This document shows, one piece after another, positions 28,747 to 38,168 of a stretch of 64,000 nucleotides of DNA; the stretch's first letter is position 1; each line of letters opens with the position of its first letter. The stretch covers positions 186,001 to 250,000 of the forward strand of contig NZ_MSIG01000004.1 of NCBI RefSeq assembly GCF_001927285.1. The letters run 5' to 3'. Both the position numbers and the translations under genes were made by a program. The notes under the pieces were generated by a model. The model was not told the DNA's origin and did not search any database. It saw nothing but the letters and a program-made list of their open reading frames with translations. The DNA comes from Mongoliimonas terrestris. GTDB taxonomy: Bacteria; Pseudomonadota; Alphaproteobacteria; Rhizobiales; Pleomorphomonadaceae.

Positions 28747-29379
28747 TCAGCCGAGACAGAGCGCCGCGAGGCGGTCCAGGTCGGCGGCTATGGCGGCCCG
28801 GCTCGGGTGGCGGCTCTCCCGGATGCCCGCGCCCTCGCGCACCATGCGCTGGAATTCCTGGCTGTCCGGGATCACGCAGGCGACCGGCGCGCCGAGGGTC
28901 GCCTCCAGCTCGGCGACGATACGCGGCGTGGCGGCGCTGCGGCGCATGCGGTTGAGCACGAAATGGACGGCGATCCGGTTCTTGCGCACGCCCTTGTTCT
29001 CCGCCACCGCCTTCATGAGGGTGCCGGTGGCGTCCACGTCGAGCGGGGAGGGGGAGAGCGGCACCACGAGCACGTCGGACAGGGTGATCAGATCCTGCAG
29101 GGCCTGCTTGCGCAGCCCCGCCCGGCCGTCGACCAGCAGCACGTCGGCCTTGTGACCCTTGAGGACGCCGGTGTCGAGCTTGCGGAAGTCCACGCAGCCG
29201 AGGATGGCCGGGTAGCCGGTGCGGGCCGCGTTCCAGCGGGTCAGGCTCTTCTGGTGGTCGGCGTCGGCCAGGAGGAGACGCGCATCCGTCCGGGCGATCG
29301 CGCAGGCGAGATTGGTGGCGAGGGTCGTCTTGCCCACGCCGCCCTTGGAGTTGATCACGGATATCACACGCACGGGCAT
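28747..29379 (-). CDS. ParA-family ATPase, orphan
   Basis: A 210-residue P-loop ATPase with the deviant Walker A of the ParA/MinD family (NSKGGVGKTTLATNLACAIA, starting at residue 10). It continues DADHQKSLTRWNA, and the usual DTPPG switch is replaced by VDGRAGL. No parB gene or parS site is next to it, so it is not the chromosome-partition pair. Related orphan ParAs position cytoplasmic or polar complexes. Lying between NAD kinase and ctrA, it may have a polar or cell-cycle role, but this is inferred. Confidence 0.8.
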   Translation of the reverse strand: MPVRVISVINSKGGVGKTTLATNLACAIARTDARLLLADADHQKSLTRWNAARTGYPAILGCVDFRKLDTGVLKGHKADVLLVDGRAGLRKQALQDLITLSDVLVVPLSPSPLDVDATGTLMKAVAENKGVRKNRIAVHFVLNRMRRSAATPRIVAELEATLGAPVACVIPDSQEFQRMVREGAGIRESRHPSRAAIAADLDRLAALCLG

Positions 29380-29483
29380 CGTTCCTGCCGGCGGCGAGGG
29401 CCCCGGTTGGACCGACTATCGAAGCTGCCGCCGCACGCGTCAAGAACGAGCGCACATCGTGCGCCTTGAGGGCGGCCGGCAGA

Positions 29484-29512
29484 CAAGAAAAAACCCCGCC
29501 GGAGCGGGGTTC
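29484..29512 (-). terminator. intrinsic terminator of ctrA
   Basis: Read on the minus strand, an 8-bp stem (AACCCCGC with GCGGGGTT, loop TCCG) is followed by TTTTTTCTTG. It lies 54 nt after the ctrA stop and is one of the clearest Rho-independent terminators in the window. Confidence 0.85.
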
Positions 29513-29565
29513 TGGAAGGCTGGCCGAAACGGGCGGGCCGCCGAGGGGAGGGCGGCCGGCCCGGA

Positions 29566-30261
29566 TCAGGCGATCTCGCGGATGTCGTCGGGCTCGCGCA
29601 GCACATAGCCGCGGCCCCACACGGTCTCGATGTAGTTCTTGCCGTCGGTGGCGTTGGCGAGCTTCTTGCGCAGCTTGCAGATGAAGACGTCGATGATCTT
29701 CAGCTCGGGCTCGTCCATGCCGCCGTAGAGATGGTTGAGGAACATCTCCTTGGTGAGGGTCGTCCCCTTGCGGAGCGAGAGAAGCTCCAGCATCTGGTAT
29801 TCCTTGCCGGTCAGGTGCACGCGCTGGCCGTTGACCTCCACCGTCTTGGTGTCGAGGTTCACGATCAGGTCGCCGGTCACGATCACCGACTGGGCATGGC
29901 CCTTGGAACGGCGCACGATCGCATGGATACGGGCGATCAGCTCGTCCTTGTGGAAAGGTTTGGTCATGTAGTCGTCGGCGCCGAAGCCGAGACCGCGGAC
30001 CTTGTCCTCGATGTTGCCCAGACCCGACAGGATCAGGATGGGCGTCTTCACCTTCGACACACGGAGCGTCCGCAGCACCTCATAACCGGACATGTCCGGA
30101 AGGTTGAGGTCGAGCAGGATGATGTCGTAGTCGTAGAGCTTCCCCAGGTCGATACCTTCTTCGCCCAGGTCCGTCGTGTAGACGTTGAAGCTCTCGGACT
30201 TCAGCATCAGCTCGATGCTCTGTGCGGTCGCGCTGTCGTCCTCGATCAGCAAAACGCGCAT
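29566..30261 (-). CDS. ctrA: cell-cycle master response regulator CtrA
   Basis: A 231-residue OmpR-family regulator, the exact usual length of Ctr[21 protein letters not shown], then D51 in [14 protein letters not shown], and [20 protein letters not shown] in the receiver. The winged helix contains [40 protein letters not shown] and VWGRGYVL, all close to invariant in CtrA. It controls DNA replication, division and motility genes by binding TTAA-N7-TTAA sites and is fed by CckA-ChpT. The upstream region carries eight GANTC methylation sites and a CtrA half site, which points to CcrM and self control. Confidence 0.97.
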   Translation of the reverse strand: MRVLLIEDDSATAQSIELMLKSESFNVYTTDLGEEGIDLGKLYDYDIILLDLNLPDMSGYEVLRTLRVSKVKTPILILSGLGNIEDKVRGLGFGADDYMTKPFHKDELIARIHAIVRRSKGHAQSVIVTGDLIVNLDTKTVEVNGQRVHLTGKEYQMLELLSLRKGTTLTKEMFLNHLYGGMDEPELKIIDVFICKLRKKLANATDGKNYIETVWGRGYVLREPDDIREIA

Positions 30262-30686
30262 GCCAATCCCCTCGTGTTTTTCGGCCCCGTCCCGACTTCT
30301 GTCTGGAACGGGGTCCGGCATTGCCGGGCCGTCGACGTCGAAGTTCAGGCTACCCCGAAATGGTTAACAAACTCTGATTCCGCCTCGCAAGAGAATTGGC
30401 GCCGAGTCTGCAAAAAGCTATCCAAACCCCTCAGACTCAAGCCTGATTCCGGCACTGGACCGCTCATAAACCACGTCAAGAAACCTGCTTAACCGACTCC
30501 TGCGACTCAACCATCCGGGTTGTCCACAGCACGGTCGGCCACCCGGCCATCCGGATGTCCATCGCACTCGGGTAAATCATTAACGCCGGGAGTAAACGAA
30601 CCGTTACACTGCTCGAATCAGGAGGGGGTTCTTATTCACGGAATCGCGAGTGTCGCAAACTGGTCACAGGTGGTGGAGAGGACCCC
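30262..30686. promoter_or_regulatory. ctrA-fliI divergent control region with eight GANTC sites
   Basis: 425 nt without a gene, AT-rich by local standards. GANTC sites (CcrM targets) start at 30376, 30404, 30434, 30445, 30495, 30504, 30615 and 30641. A TTAAC half site lies at 30590. Promoters of ctrA (leftward) and fliI (rightward) must lie here. Confidence 0.75.
30360..30368 (-). promoter_or_regulatory. CtrA half site upstream of ctrA
   Basis: Read on the minus strand this is GTTAACCAT, the perfect alphaproteobacterial CtrA half site, 99 nt before the ctrA start. It fits autoregulation of ctrA. No second half at seven-base spacing was found. Confidence 0.55.
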
Positions 30687-32045
30687 ATGGAGCCCCGCAT
30701 GGACGCACTGGTCGCAGCCCTTCAGGGCATCCCGGAACGCCAGGTCTACGGCCGGGTTGCCGCCGTCCAGGGCCTCCTCGTGGAGGTCGCCGGACCGGTC
30801 CAGGAGATGAGCGTCGGCGCTCGTCTCGGCGTCACCGGGTTCGCGGGCCGCACGGTGGGCGTGGAGGTGGTCGGTTTTCGCGGAGAACGGGCGCTTTGCC
30901 TGCCGTTCGGCTCGATGGAAGGGGTGCGCCTCGGGGCCAAGGCCACAATCCTTTCCAACGCCGCCACGATGCGCCCGTCGGCAGGCTGGCTCGGCCGCGT
31001 CGTTAACGCCTTGGGCGAACCGATCGACGGCAAGGGACCGCTCGAACAGGGCCCGCTGGAGCGTCCTTTGCGGGCCAGTCCGCCGGCCGCCTCGGAGCGG
31101 ACGCGGGTCGGCGGGCCGATCGATCTCGGCGTGCGCGTCCTCAACACGTACGCGACGTGTTGCCGCGGCCAACGCATGGGAATTTTCGCAGGCTCCGGCG
31201 TCGGCAAGTCCGTGCTCCTCTCCATGCTGGCCCGCTACACCGCCTGCGACGTGGCCGTCATCGGCCTCATCGGCGAGCGCGGCCGCGAGGTGCAGGAGTT
31301 CATCGAGGACGACCTCGGGCCCGAAGGCCTCGCCCGCTCCGTCGTGGTGGTGGCGACCTCCGACGAATCCGTGCTGATGCGCCGGCAGGCCGCCTACCTG
31401 ACCATGACGGTGGCCGAGCACTTCCGCGACAGCGGCGGCGACGTGCTCTGCCTGATGGACAGCGTCACCCGCTTCGCCATGGCCCAGCGGGAGATCGGCC
31501 TTGCGGCGGGCGAACCGCCCACGTCCAAAGGCTACACGCCCACCGTCTTCACCGAGCTTCCGCGGCTTCTGGAGCGCGCCGGGCCGGGCCGGGCGGGGGA
31601 GGGCAGCATCACCGGTCTCTTCACCGTGCTCGTTGAGGGGGACAACCACAACGAGCCGGTGGCGGACGCCGTTCGCGGTATCCTCGACGGCCATATCGTG
31701 ATGGAGCGGGCCATCGCCGAGCGCGGCCGCTATCCGGCGGTGAACGTCCTGAAGTCGGTGAGCCGCACCATGCCGGGCTGCGTGGAGCCCCGCTGGCGGC
31801 CGCTGATCCAGGAAAGCCGCCGCCTGATGGCCACCTTCGCCGACATGGAGGAGCTCATCCGCCTCGGCGCCTACCGCAAGGGCTCCAACCCGGAGGTGGA
31901 CGAGGCGATCGCGCTCAACGGGCCGCTGGAGGCCTTCCTCAACCAGAGGAAGGAGGAACGGACGGGACGTGATGATGGTTATCGCTCCCTCGCCAACCTT
32001 TTGGAAACGACCATTGGGTTAAGCTTCCCAGCATCCGGGGAGTAA
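30687..32045 (+). CDS. fliI: flagellar export ATPase FliI
   Basis: A 452-residue ATPase of the F1-beta-like family that powers export of flagellar subunits. Walker [11 protein letters not shown] is near residue 170, and Walker [21 protein letters not shown] follows. The typical stretches [20 protein letters not shown] and [10 protein letters not shown] are present. The start ([12 protein letters not shown]) fits the N-terminal barrel. FliJ follows 3 nt later. It is divergent from ctrA and a likely CtrA target. Confidence 0.95.
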   Translation: MEPRMDALVAALQGIPERQVYGRVAAVQGLLVEVAGPVQEMSVGARLGVTGFAGRTVGVEVVGFRGERALCLPFGSMEGVRLGAKATILSNAATMRPSAGWLGRVVNALGEPIDGKGPLEQGPLERPLRASPPAASERTRVGGPIDLGVRVLNTYATCCRGQRMGIFAGSGVGKSVLLSMLARYTACDVAVIGLIGERGREVQEFIEDDLGPEGLARSVVVVATSDESVLMRRQAAYLTMTVAEHFRDSGGDVLCLMDSVTRFAMAQREIGLAAGEPPTSKGYTPTVFTELPRLLERAGPGRAGEGSITGLFTVLVEGDNHNEPVADAVRGILDGHIVMERAIAERGRYPAVNVLKSVSRTMPGCVEPRWRPLIQESRRLMATFADMEELIRLGAYRKGSNPEVDEAIALNGPLEAFLNQRKEERTGRDDGYRSLANLLETTIGLSFPASGE

Positions 32046-32048
32046 CGA

Positions 32049-32465
32049 ATGATGAAGTCGCGTAACAGTCTCATCCGGCTGAAGCGGTTCCAGGTCGACG
32101 AGAAGCGTCGGCAGGTGACCCAGATCGAAATGATGATCGCCGAGTTCGAGCGCATGGCGTCCGAGCTTGACGACCAGATTCTGGCGGAACAGAAGCGCGT
32201 CGGCATCACCGACGTGACCCATTTCGCCTACCCGACCTTCGCCAAGGCGGCCATGCAGCGGCGGGACAATCTGCTCGTCTCGGCCGGCGACCTGAAGGGC
32301 CAGCTCGATGCGGCCCGTGCGGCGCTGTCGGAAGCCGTGGAAGACATGAAGAAGGTAGAGCTCATCGAGGAGCGCGACCAGATGCGCGATCGCGTCACCG
32401 CCGATGCGATCGAGCAGGACCAGATGGACGAGGTCGCCTCGCGCCTCGCCTTCCGCACCGCCTGA
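32049..32465 (+). CDS. fliJ: flagellar export chaperone FliJ
   Basis: A 138-residue protein made almost wholly of two long helices forming a coiled coil (RLKRFQVDEKRRQVTQIEMM through QMDEVASRLAFRTA). Length, coiled coil and position directly after fliI identify FliJ, the stalk of the export ATPase that escorts chaperones. Sequence conservation in FliJ is low, so context carries much of the call. Confidence 0.88.
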   Translation: MMKSRNSLIRLKRFQVDEKRRQVTQIEMMIAEFERMASELDDQILAEQKRVGITDVTHFAYPTFAKAAMQRRDNLLVSAGDLKGQLDAARAALSEAVEDMKKVELIEERDQMRDRVTADAIEQDQMDEVASRLAFRTA

Positions 32466-32498
32466 GGCGTTTCGCCAAAAGGCTGCTGTCCCACGGGT

Positions 32499-32526
32499 CC
32501 CGGTGCCGGCCTGGCGCCGGGTTTTT
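32499..32526 (+). terminator. intrinsic terminator of fliI-fliJ
   Basis: A 9-bp stem (CCCGGTGCC with GGCGCCGGG, one wobble pair) with a 5-base loop, followed by TTTTT. It lies 34 nt after the fliJ stop. Confidence 0.8.
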
Positions 32527-32532
32527 CGTGCG

Positions 32533-32587
32533 CCGCGCGGAGCATGTCTCTTCCCGCGTGCCGCGCGGAGCATAGTCCCTTTCCGCG
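32533..32587. repeat. two tandem copies of a 26-27 bp sequence
   Basis: Both units begin CCGCGCGGAGCAT and end TTCCCGCG or TTTCCGCG. They occupy the gap between the fliJ terminator and the ybjN-type gene terminator. No function is apparent. Confidence 0.6.
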
Positions 32588-32648
32588 CCCGGCGCGGATT
32601 GGGCAGATTGGGTGCGTCTCCGCGCCGCCCTCTCGGCCGCAACGGAAA

Positions 32649-32676
32649 ACGGCGCCCGGAGGGAGCCGGGCGCCGT
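32649..32676 (-). terminator. terminator of the YbjN-family gene
   Basis: A perfect 11-bp stem (ACGGCGCCCGG with CCGGGCGCCGT) and a 6-base loop. On the minus strand TTTCC follows, 43 nt after the stop of the gene. Confidence 0.7.
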
Positions 32677-32718
32677 CAAAGTCCGTCCGTCCGAGCCGCC
32701 GAAGGGCCGTGCCGCGGC

Positions 32719-33219
32719 TCAGGCCTCGCCGACGGTCTCGATCAGCGAGTGGTCCAGCGCCTCGCGCGCCGGCTTGCCGGCCCACACCACGAACTGGAAC
32801 GCCTGGTAGAAGCGCTCGCAGGACTCCAGGGCGTTGTCCAGCATGGCGGCGATCTGCTCGTCCGTCGCCTCGGCGTTGCCGGCCAGAAGCAGAGCGTGCC
32901 GGTACATGATCACGCCCTCCTTCTGCCAGAGATCGAAATGTCCGACCCACATCTGCTCGTTGACGAGGGACAGGAGCTTCACCACCTCGGTGCGGCGGGT
33001 CTCCAGCACCTTGATGTCGAACGCGCAGGCCAGATGCAGCGCCTCCAGATCCTCCATCCAGGAGAAGGAGACGTGATAGTCGCACCAGTTCCCCTGCACG
33101 GAAACGGTGATTTCGTCCTCCCCGGACCGCTCGAACGACCAGTCGTTCTGGGCGGCGATGAGTTCGATCGAATCGACGGGATTGCTCGGTCGCTCGGTAG
33201 AGACATCGATGAGGGTCAC
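32719..33219 (-). CDS. YbjN-domain protein
   Basis: A 166-residue soluble protein with the YbjN (type III secretion chaperone-like) pattern: WSFERSGEDEITVSVQGNW, then LLSLVNEQMWVGHFDLWQKE and a C-terminal helical part. The biochemical role of this family is not established, and a chaperone-like fold is assumed. Translation starts at GTG 33219, supported by GGAGGTCGACC directly before it. It is a single-gene unit with its own terminator. Confidence 0.82.
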   Translation of the reverse strand: MTLIDVSTERPSNPVDSIELIAAQNDWSFERSGEDEITVSVQGNWCDYHVSFSWMEDLEALHLACAFDIKVLETRRTEVVKLLSLVNEQMWVGHFDLWQKEGVIMYRHALLLAGNAEATDEQIAAMLDNALESCERFYQAFQFVVWAGKPAREALDHSLIETVGEA

Positions 33220-33693
33220 GGTCGACCTCCAAGGTTGCGGCTGGACCCCAGCACGCTAGCTTCCTCAAGAACGCCCGCCCTGAAGCGGGGCCGATCCGTT
33301 CGTGTCGAACGGGCGGTGCCGCTCCGGTCGGAGCATTCTCCACCCCGATGGCCGCCCCACGGGAGGAGGTGCGGACGACCAACCGGTTCATCACCCGCGG
33401 GCGCCGACGCAACCCCCGGGAATTCAACAAAGCCACCTCGGCGCCGCCGGCGCACCCGGCTTGGCGGGCGGGCGGCGAATCTCATCTGCCTTGAAGTATA
33501 GGGTGGATCGTGAGCAGCGAAATGACTGATTTCGGATCGCCCCCAAGGGCGTTCAGCCTCGCGCCAGTTCCCCCTGCCTTCCAGCGCATCATGGTCACAA
33601 TAGCGGCAGTGGCTTTGCGTATACAATAGAGACGTCAATGGCACGCGACCGGCCGGGCCGGCGCGTGGCGCGGGCAATGACGAAAGGTGCTGA
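33220..33693. other. intergenic region upstream of the YbjN-family gene
   Basis: 474 nt with no supportable gene. The part near 33590-33635 is AT-richer and contains TATACAAT, a possible -10 element of unknown direction of use. The remainder is GC-rich with overlapping open frames that have no family features. Confidence 0.55.
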
Positions 33694-34023
33694 TCAGGCG
33701 CCGCCCGAGGCCCCATCGGGCGTGTGCGGCGGCGTCGCGGGCGTCGTGTCCCGGCCGACCGCCCCGGCGGTCAGCGCGGCGATCTGGCCTTCCAGCGCGG
33801 CGACCCGCGCGGACAGGCGCTCCACCTCGGACAGGGCGCGCGTTGCGAGATCCTGGGCAATCTCCAGATCCTCGCGGCGCACCAGGTCCATCTCGGAGGC
33901 GACCCGGTCGGCCTGGGAGCGGAACACCGTCTCGACCTCGCGGCGGGCCGATTGAGCCACCCCCGCCGCATCGTTCATGAGCTTGGCGAACTCGTCGAAC
34001 AGGCGGCCTTGGGACTGGGTCAT
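33694..34023 (-). CDS. ubiK: accessory ubiquinone biosynthesis factor UbiK (BMFP family)
   Basis: A 109-residue protein of the BMFP/UbiK family. An N-terminal amphipathic helix (GRLFDEFAKLMNDAAGVAQS) is followed by an Arg/Glu-rich segment and a short coiled coil (ALSEVERLSARVAALEGQIA, about 64-83). The tail is disordered and Thr/Pro-rich. UbiK assists late ubiquinone biosynthesis enzymes. The family is also called membrane fusogenic. It diverges from lgt. Confidence 0.85.
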   Translation of the reverse strand: MTQSQGRLFDEFAKLMNDAAGVAQSARREVETVFRSQADRVASEMDLVRREDLEIAQDLATRALSEVERLSARVAALEGQIAALTAGAVGRDTTPATPPHTPDGASGGA

Positions 34024-34319
34024 GACGATACTCCACGAATGGCGGGCCGGGCGCTTTGCGAAAAAGCGCCTGAGGCGGGTCCGCCGGTCTGACGAATAGC
34101 ATGCGGACGGCTTGATCATAGCCGGCCTGAACGGCCGCCGCACCCCCCATGTGGCGATCTCCGGGCGACGGCGCAAGGAAGAACGCCGTGCGGGCTCCGC
34201 CCGTTCCGGGCCGACTCTGCCTTGCGGGCGCTTGACGGGGCGCGTGCGCTGCCGCAAACGTCCGCGGGTCCGCCGCGACCGCCAGCGGTCCCGCGCGCGC
34301 CAACCGACGAGGACCCGCG

Positions 34320-35165
34320 ATGCCGCTGTTCGTCTTGCCCTTTCCGGCCATCGACCCGGTGCTCATCGAGATCGGGCCGTTCGCGATCCGCTGGTACGCG
34401 CTCGCCTACGTCACCGGCCTCCTGTTCGGCTGGTGGTATCTGCGCCAGCTCGCCGCCACCGACGGCCTGTGGACCGGCGCCGGCCGCCCCTCCGCCCTCG
34501 ACGTGGACGACCTGCTCGTCTGGATCACCCTCGGCGTCGTGCTCGGTGGGCGCGTCGGCTACGTGCTCTTCTACAATTTCGGCGCCTACAGTCAGAATCC
34601 GTGGGAAATCCTCATGGTCTGGCACGGCGGCATGGCCTTTCACGGGGGCCTTGCGGGCGCCGCCATCGCCATGGCGCTGTTCGCCCGCCGCCGCGGCCTC
34701 AACACCTGGTCGCTCTACGATCTCGCCGCCGCCGCCGTTCCGGTCGGCCTCTTCCTCGGCCGCATCGCCAACTTCATCAACGGCGAGCTCTACGGCCGGC
34801 CGACCGACGTGCCCTGGGCGGTGGTCTTCCCCACCGCCGACGACCAGCCGCGCCACCCGAGCCAGCTCTACGAGGCGGCGCTGGAGGGCCTCGTGCTCTT
34901 CCTGGTGCTGACCGTGATGGTGCGCGCCGGCGCGCTCCGCCGCCCGGGCCTCGTCACCGGCGTGTTCGGCATCGGCTACGGCCTGTCGCGCATCGTGGTG
35001 GAATTCTTCCGCAGCCCGGATCCGCAGGTCGGCTATCTGGCCTTCGACATGCTCACCATGGGCATGGTGCTGTCGCTGCCGCTGGTGATCCTCGGCATCG
35101 CCATCGTGCTCTATGCCCGCACCGGCCGCACCGTCTGGCGCGCGCCGGCGCTCCGCAAGGCCTGA
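34320..35165 (+). CDS. lgt: prolipoprotein diacylglyceryl transferase Lgt
   Basis: A 281-residue inner-membrane enzyme with about seven helices that transfers diacylglycerol to the lipobox Cys of prolipoproteins. It has IRWYALAYVTGLLFGWW near the start and the catalytic region WHGGMAFHGGLAG. The Lgt signature appears as LGRIANFINGELYGRPTD. Length and start are typical. It is followed after 6 nt by midA, so the two are co-transcribed. Confidence 0.95.
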   Translation: MPLFVLPFPAIDPVLIEIGPFAIRWYALAYVTGLLFGWWYLRQLAATDGLWTGAGRPSALDVDDLLVWITLGVVLGGRVGYVLFYNFGAYSQNPWEILMVWHGGMAFHGGLAGAAIAMALFARRRGLNTWSLYDLAAAAVPVGLFLGRIANFINGELYGRPTDVPWAVVFPTADDQPRHPSQLYEAALEGLVLFLVLTVMVRAGALRRPGLVTGVFGIGYGLSRIVVEFFRSPDPQVGYLAFDMLTMGMVLSLPLVILGIAIVLYARTGRTVWRAPALRKA

Positions 35166-35171
35166 CGCTCC

Positions 35172-36260
35172 ATGTCGGCCGCCGCCGGTCCGCTTCTCGA
35201 TCGCATCCGCGCCCTGATCGCCGCCACCGGGCCGCTCTCGGTGGCGGACTTCATGGCGATGGCGCTCGGCGATCCGGAGCACGGCTACTACACCACCCGC
35301 GATCCCTTCGGCGCCGCCGGCGACTTCGTCACCGCGCCGGAGATCAGCCAGATGTTTGGCGAACTGGTCGGCGCCTTCGCCGTGGCGGTGCACGCGGATC
35401 TCGGCGCGCCGGACCCGGTGCGCCTCGTCGAACTCGGCCCCGGCCGCGGCACCCTGATGGGGGATTTCCTTCGGGTCGCCGCCGTCCGCCCCGGCTTCCG
35501 CCGCGCCATCGACCTCCACCTGGTGGAGACGAGCCCGCGCCTTCGCGCCGCCCAGGCCGCCGTCCTTGCCCGCGCCGGCGTGCCGGCCACTTGGCACGAC
35601 CGGCTCGACACGCTGCCGGCGGGGCCGCTGATCGTGATCGCCAACGAGTTCTTCGATGCCTTGCCGGTGCGCCAGCTGGTGCGGACCGCGGAGGGCTGGC
35701 GGGAGCGCGTGGTGGGGCTCGGGCCCGACGGGTCGCTCGCCTTCGGGGCGGGCGCGGCCGGCGTCGACCCGGACCTCGTGCCGCCGCACGCGCGTCTGGC
35801 GCCCCTCGGCACCGTGGTGGAGGTCGCCCGCGTCGCCGCCGCCGTCATGGGCGACCTCGCCCACCGGGTGGTACGCGACGGCGGCGTGGTGCTGGCGATC
35901 GACTATGGCAGCGACCGCTCCGGCGCCGGCGACACCCTGCAGGCGGTCGCCCGCCACCGGTTCGCCGACGCGCTCGCCGACCCGGGCGCCGTGGACCTCA
36001 CCGTGCAGGTGGACTTCGAGGCGCTCGCCGCCGCGGCCCGGGCCGAGGGCGCGGCCGTGCACGGGCCGGTGGGGCAGGGCGATTTCCTGGTGCGGCTCGG
36101 CCTTCTGGAGCGCGCTGGCCGGCTCGGCGCAGAAAAGGGCGCGGCGGACCGCGACGCCATCGTCGCCGCCGTGGACCGGCTCGCCGGTCCCGACCAGATG
36201 GGCACGCTCTTCAAGGCGATGGCGGTGACGCGGCCGGGCCTCACGGTGCCGGGCTTCTGA
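35172..36260 (+). CDS. class I SAM-dependent methyltransferase, MidA/NDUFAF7 family
   Basis: A 362-residue protein of the COG1565 family. DPFGAAGDFVTAPEISQMFGE and the SAM-binding motif VELGPGRGTLMGDFLR are hallmarks. VIANEFFDALPVRQLV and the C-terminal QGDFLVRLGL also match. The mitochondrial relative NDUFAF7 dimethylates an arginine of complex I subunit NDUFS2. A similar role in bacteria is plausible but unproven. It is in an operon with lgt. Confidence 0.88.
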   Translation: MSAAAGPLLDRIRALIAATGPLSVADFMAMALGDPEHGYYTTRDPFGAAGDFVTAPEISQMFGELVGAFAVAVHADLGAPDPVRLVELGPGRGTLMGDFLRVAAVRPGFRRAIDLHLVETSPRLRAAQAAVLARAGVPATWHDRLDTLPAGPLIVIANEFFDALPVRQLVRTAEGWRERVVGLGPDGSLAFGAGAAGVDPDLVPPHARLAPLGTVVEVARVAAAVMGDLAHRVVRDGGVVLAIDYGSDRSGAGDTLQAVARHRFADALADPGAVDLTVQVDFEALAAAARAEGAAVHGPVGQGDFLVRLGLLERAGRLGAEKGAADRDAIVAAVDRLAGPDQMGTLFKAMAVTRPGLTVPGF

Positions 36261-36281
36261 CGCGCCGCCGCCCGGTGCCGC

Positions 36282-37214
<933 letters not shown>

Positions 37215-37426
37215 GTGCGATCGGCCCTTGCGAAGGAAGCGGCGGGGTCGAGAGGACGATCGATGCGTCGAGCCCGAAGGGCGGCCGCCCCCGCTGTCGC
37301 GCGCCTTTTAGCAGTGGCGCACCGGCGCGTAAACATGCCGATGGATTGCATGCGACTTCCGTCACGATTGTGTCGCATGCGCCCGGCCGAGGTGCGGCCG
37401 GAGGTTTTGTCGACCTTGACCGCTGC

Positions 37427-38044
37427 CTAGATGCTGGTGCCGGGCAATTGGGCCGCCGCCGCCGGCGCCGCGGGGGCGCCCGGGCCGGCCGGCACCTGGT
37501 TCAGCCAGGCGTAGATCTGCTCCACCGTGCGGGCGGCGACGGCCTGCAGCACCTGGTCGTTGACGCCGGACCAGGGGTCGGCGTCCGCCTCGCCGGCGAT
37601 CTCGATGCCGGTGATGCGGTGCAGCCGCCGGCCGCTGGAATCGAGGATGTCCCACACGTAGGTGACGTTGGTGGCCTCGTCGCCGCCGACCGCCGAAAGG
37701 TAGCCGAGGATGCGGTAACTCGCCGTCGGGTCGCCCCGGCGCACCAGCGTCAGGTTGCGGCCGCGGGCGTAGCGGCCGAGATCGGTGGCGAGGCTGTCGG
37801 CCTTGTTGGTCGGCACGCCCAGCACCTGGTCGAAGCGGAAGGTGGCCTGCGAGGCCGGTACCGGCGGCACGGTCGGGGTGACGGCCTCCGGCGGCGTGGC
37901 GAGCGTGCGGGCCACCGGCGTCGCCGTGCCCGGCCGGGCCGCGCTGGCGCCGCCGTTCTGGCACCCGGCGAGGAGAAGGGTCGCAAGGCTTGCCGTGGCG
38001 AGCGAGACGGCCATCCGGCGCCTCTGGCGGGCGATGTCGATCAT
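37427..38044 (-). CDS. putative lipoprotein, unknown function
   Basis: A 205-residue protein. A basic start (ARQRRRMAV) and a hydrophobic stretch lead to the lipobox LLAG-C with Cys28, so Lgt should modify it. A Pro/Thr-rich linker follows. The mature domain (about 60-190) has DQVLGVPTNKADSLATDLGR, then YVWDILDSSGRRLHRITGIE, a pattern seen in uncharacterised alphaproteobacterial lipoproteins. The start at 38044 is preceded by GGGGAAGGACACG. No enzyme motif is visible. Confidence 0.72.
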   Translation of the reverse strand: MIDIARQRRRMAVSLATASLATLLLAGCQNGGASAARPGTATPVARTLATPPEAVTPTVPPVPASQATFRFDQVLGVPTNKADSLATDLGRYARGRNLTLVRRGDPTASYRILGYLSAVGGDEATNVTYVWDILDSSGRRLHRITGIEIAGEADADPWSGVNDQVLQAVAARTVEQIYAWLNQVPAGPGAPAAPAAAAQLPGTSI

Positions 38045-38168
38045 CGTGTCCTTCCCCTGGCTTCTTGTCGCTGTCGACGGCCTATCTGTGGACGAGGCGG
38101 CGCCCGTGTTCAAGCCTGACCTCCGGTCGGCGCGTGTCGAGGCCCGCCTGTGCGCTGTGTCGACCGCC

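Noticed and set aside
30590..30606. Full CtrA box in front of fliI
   Set aside because: TTAACGCCGGGAGTAAAC has one good half, but the second half does not match at seven-base spacing.
33220..33693. Genes or an sRNA in the 474-nt gap upstream of the YbjN-family gene
   Set aside because: Open frames lack family features, and only an isolated TATACAAT was seen, with no terminator to define an RNA.
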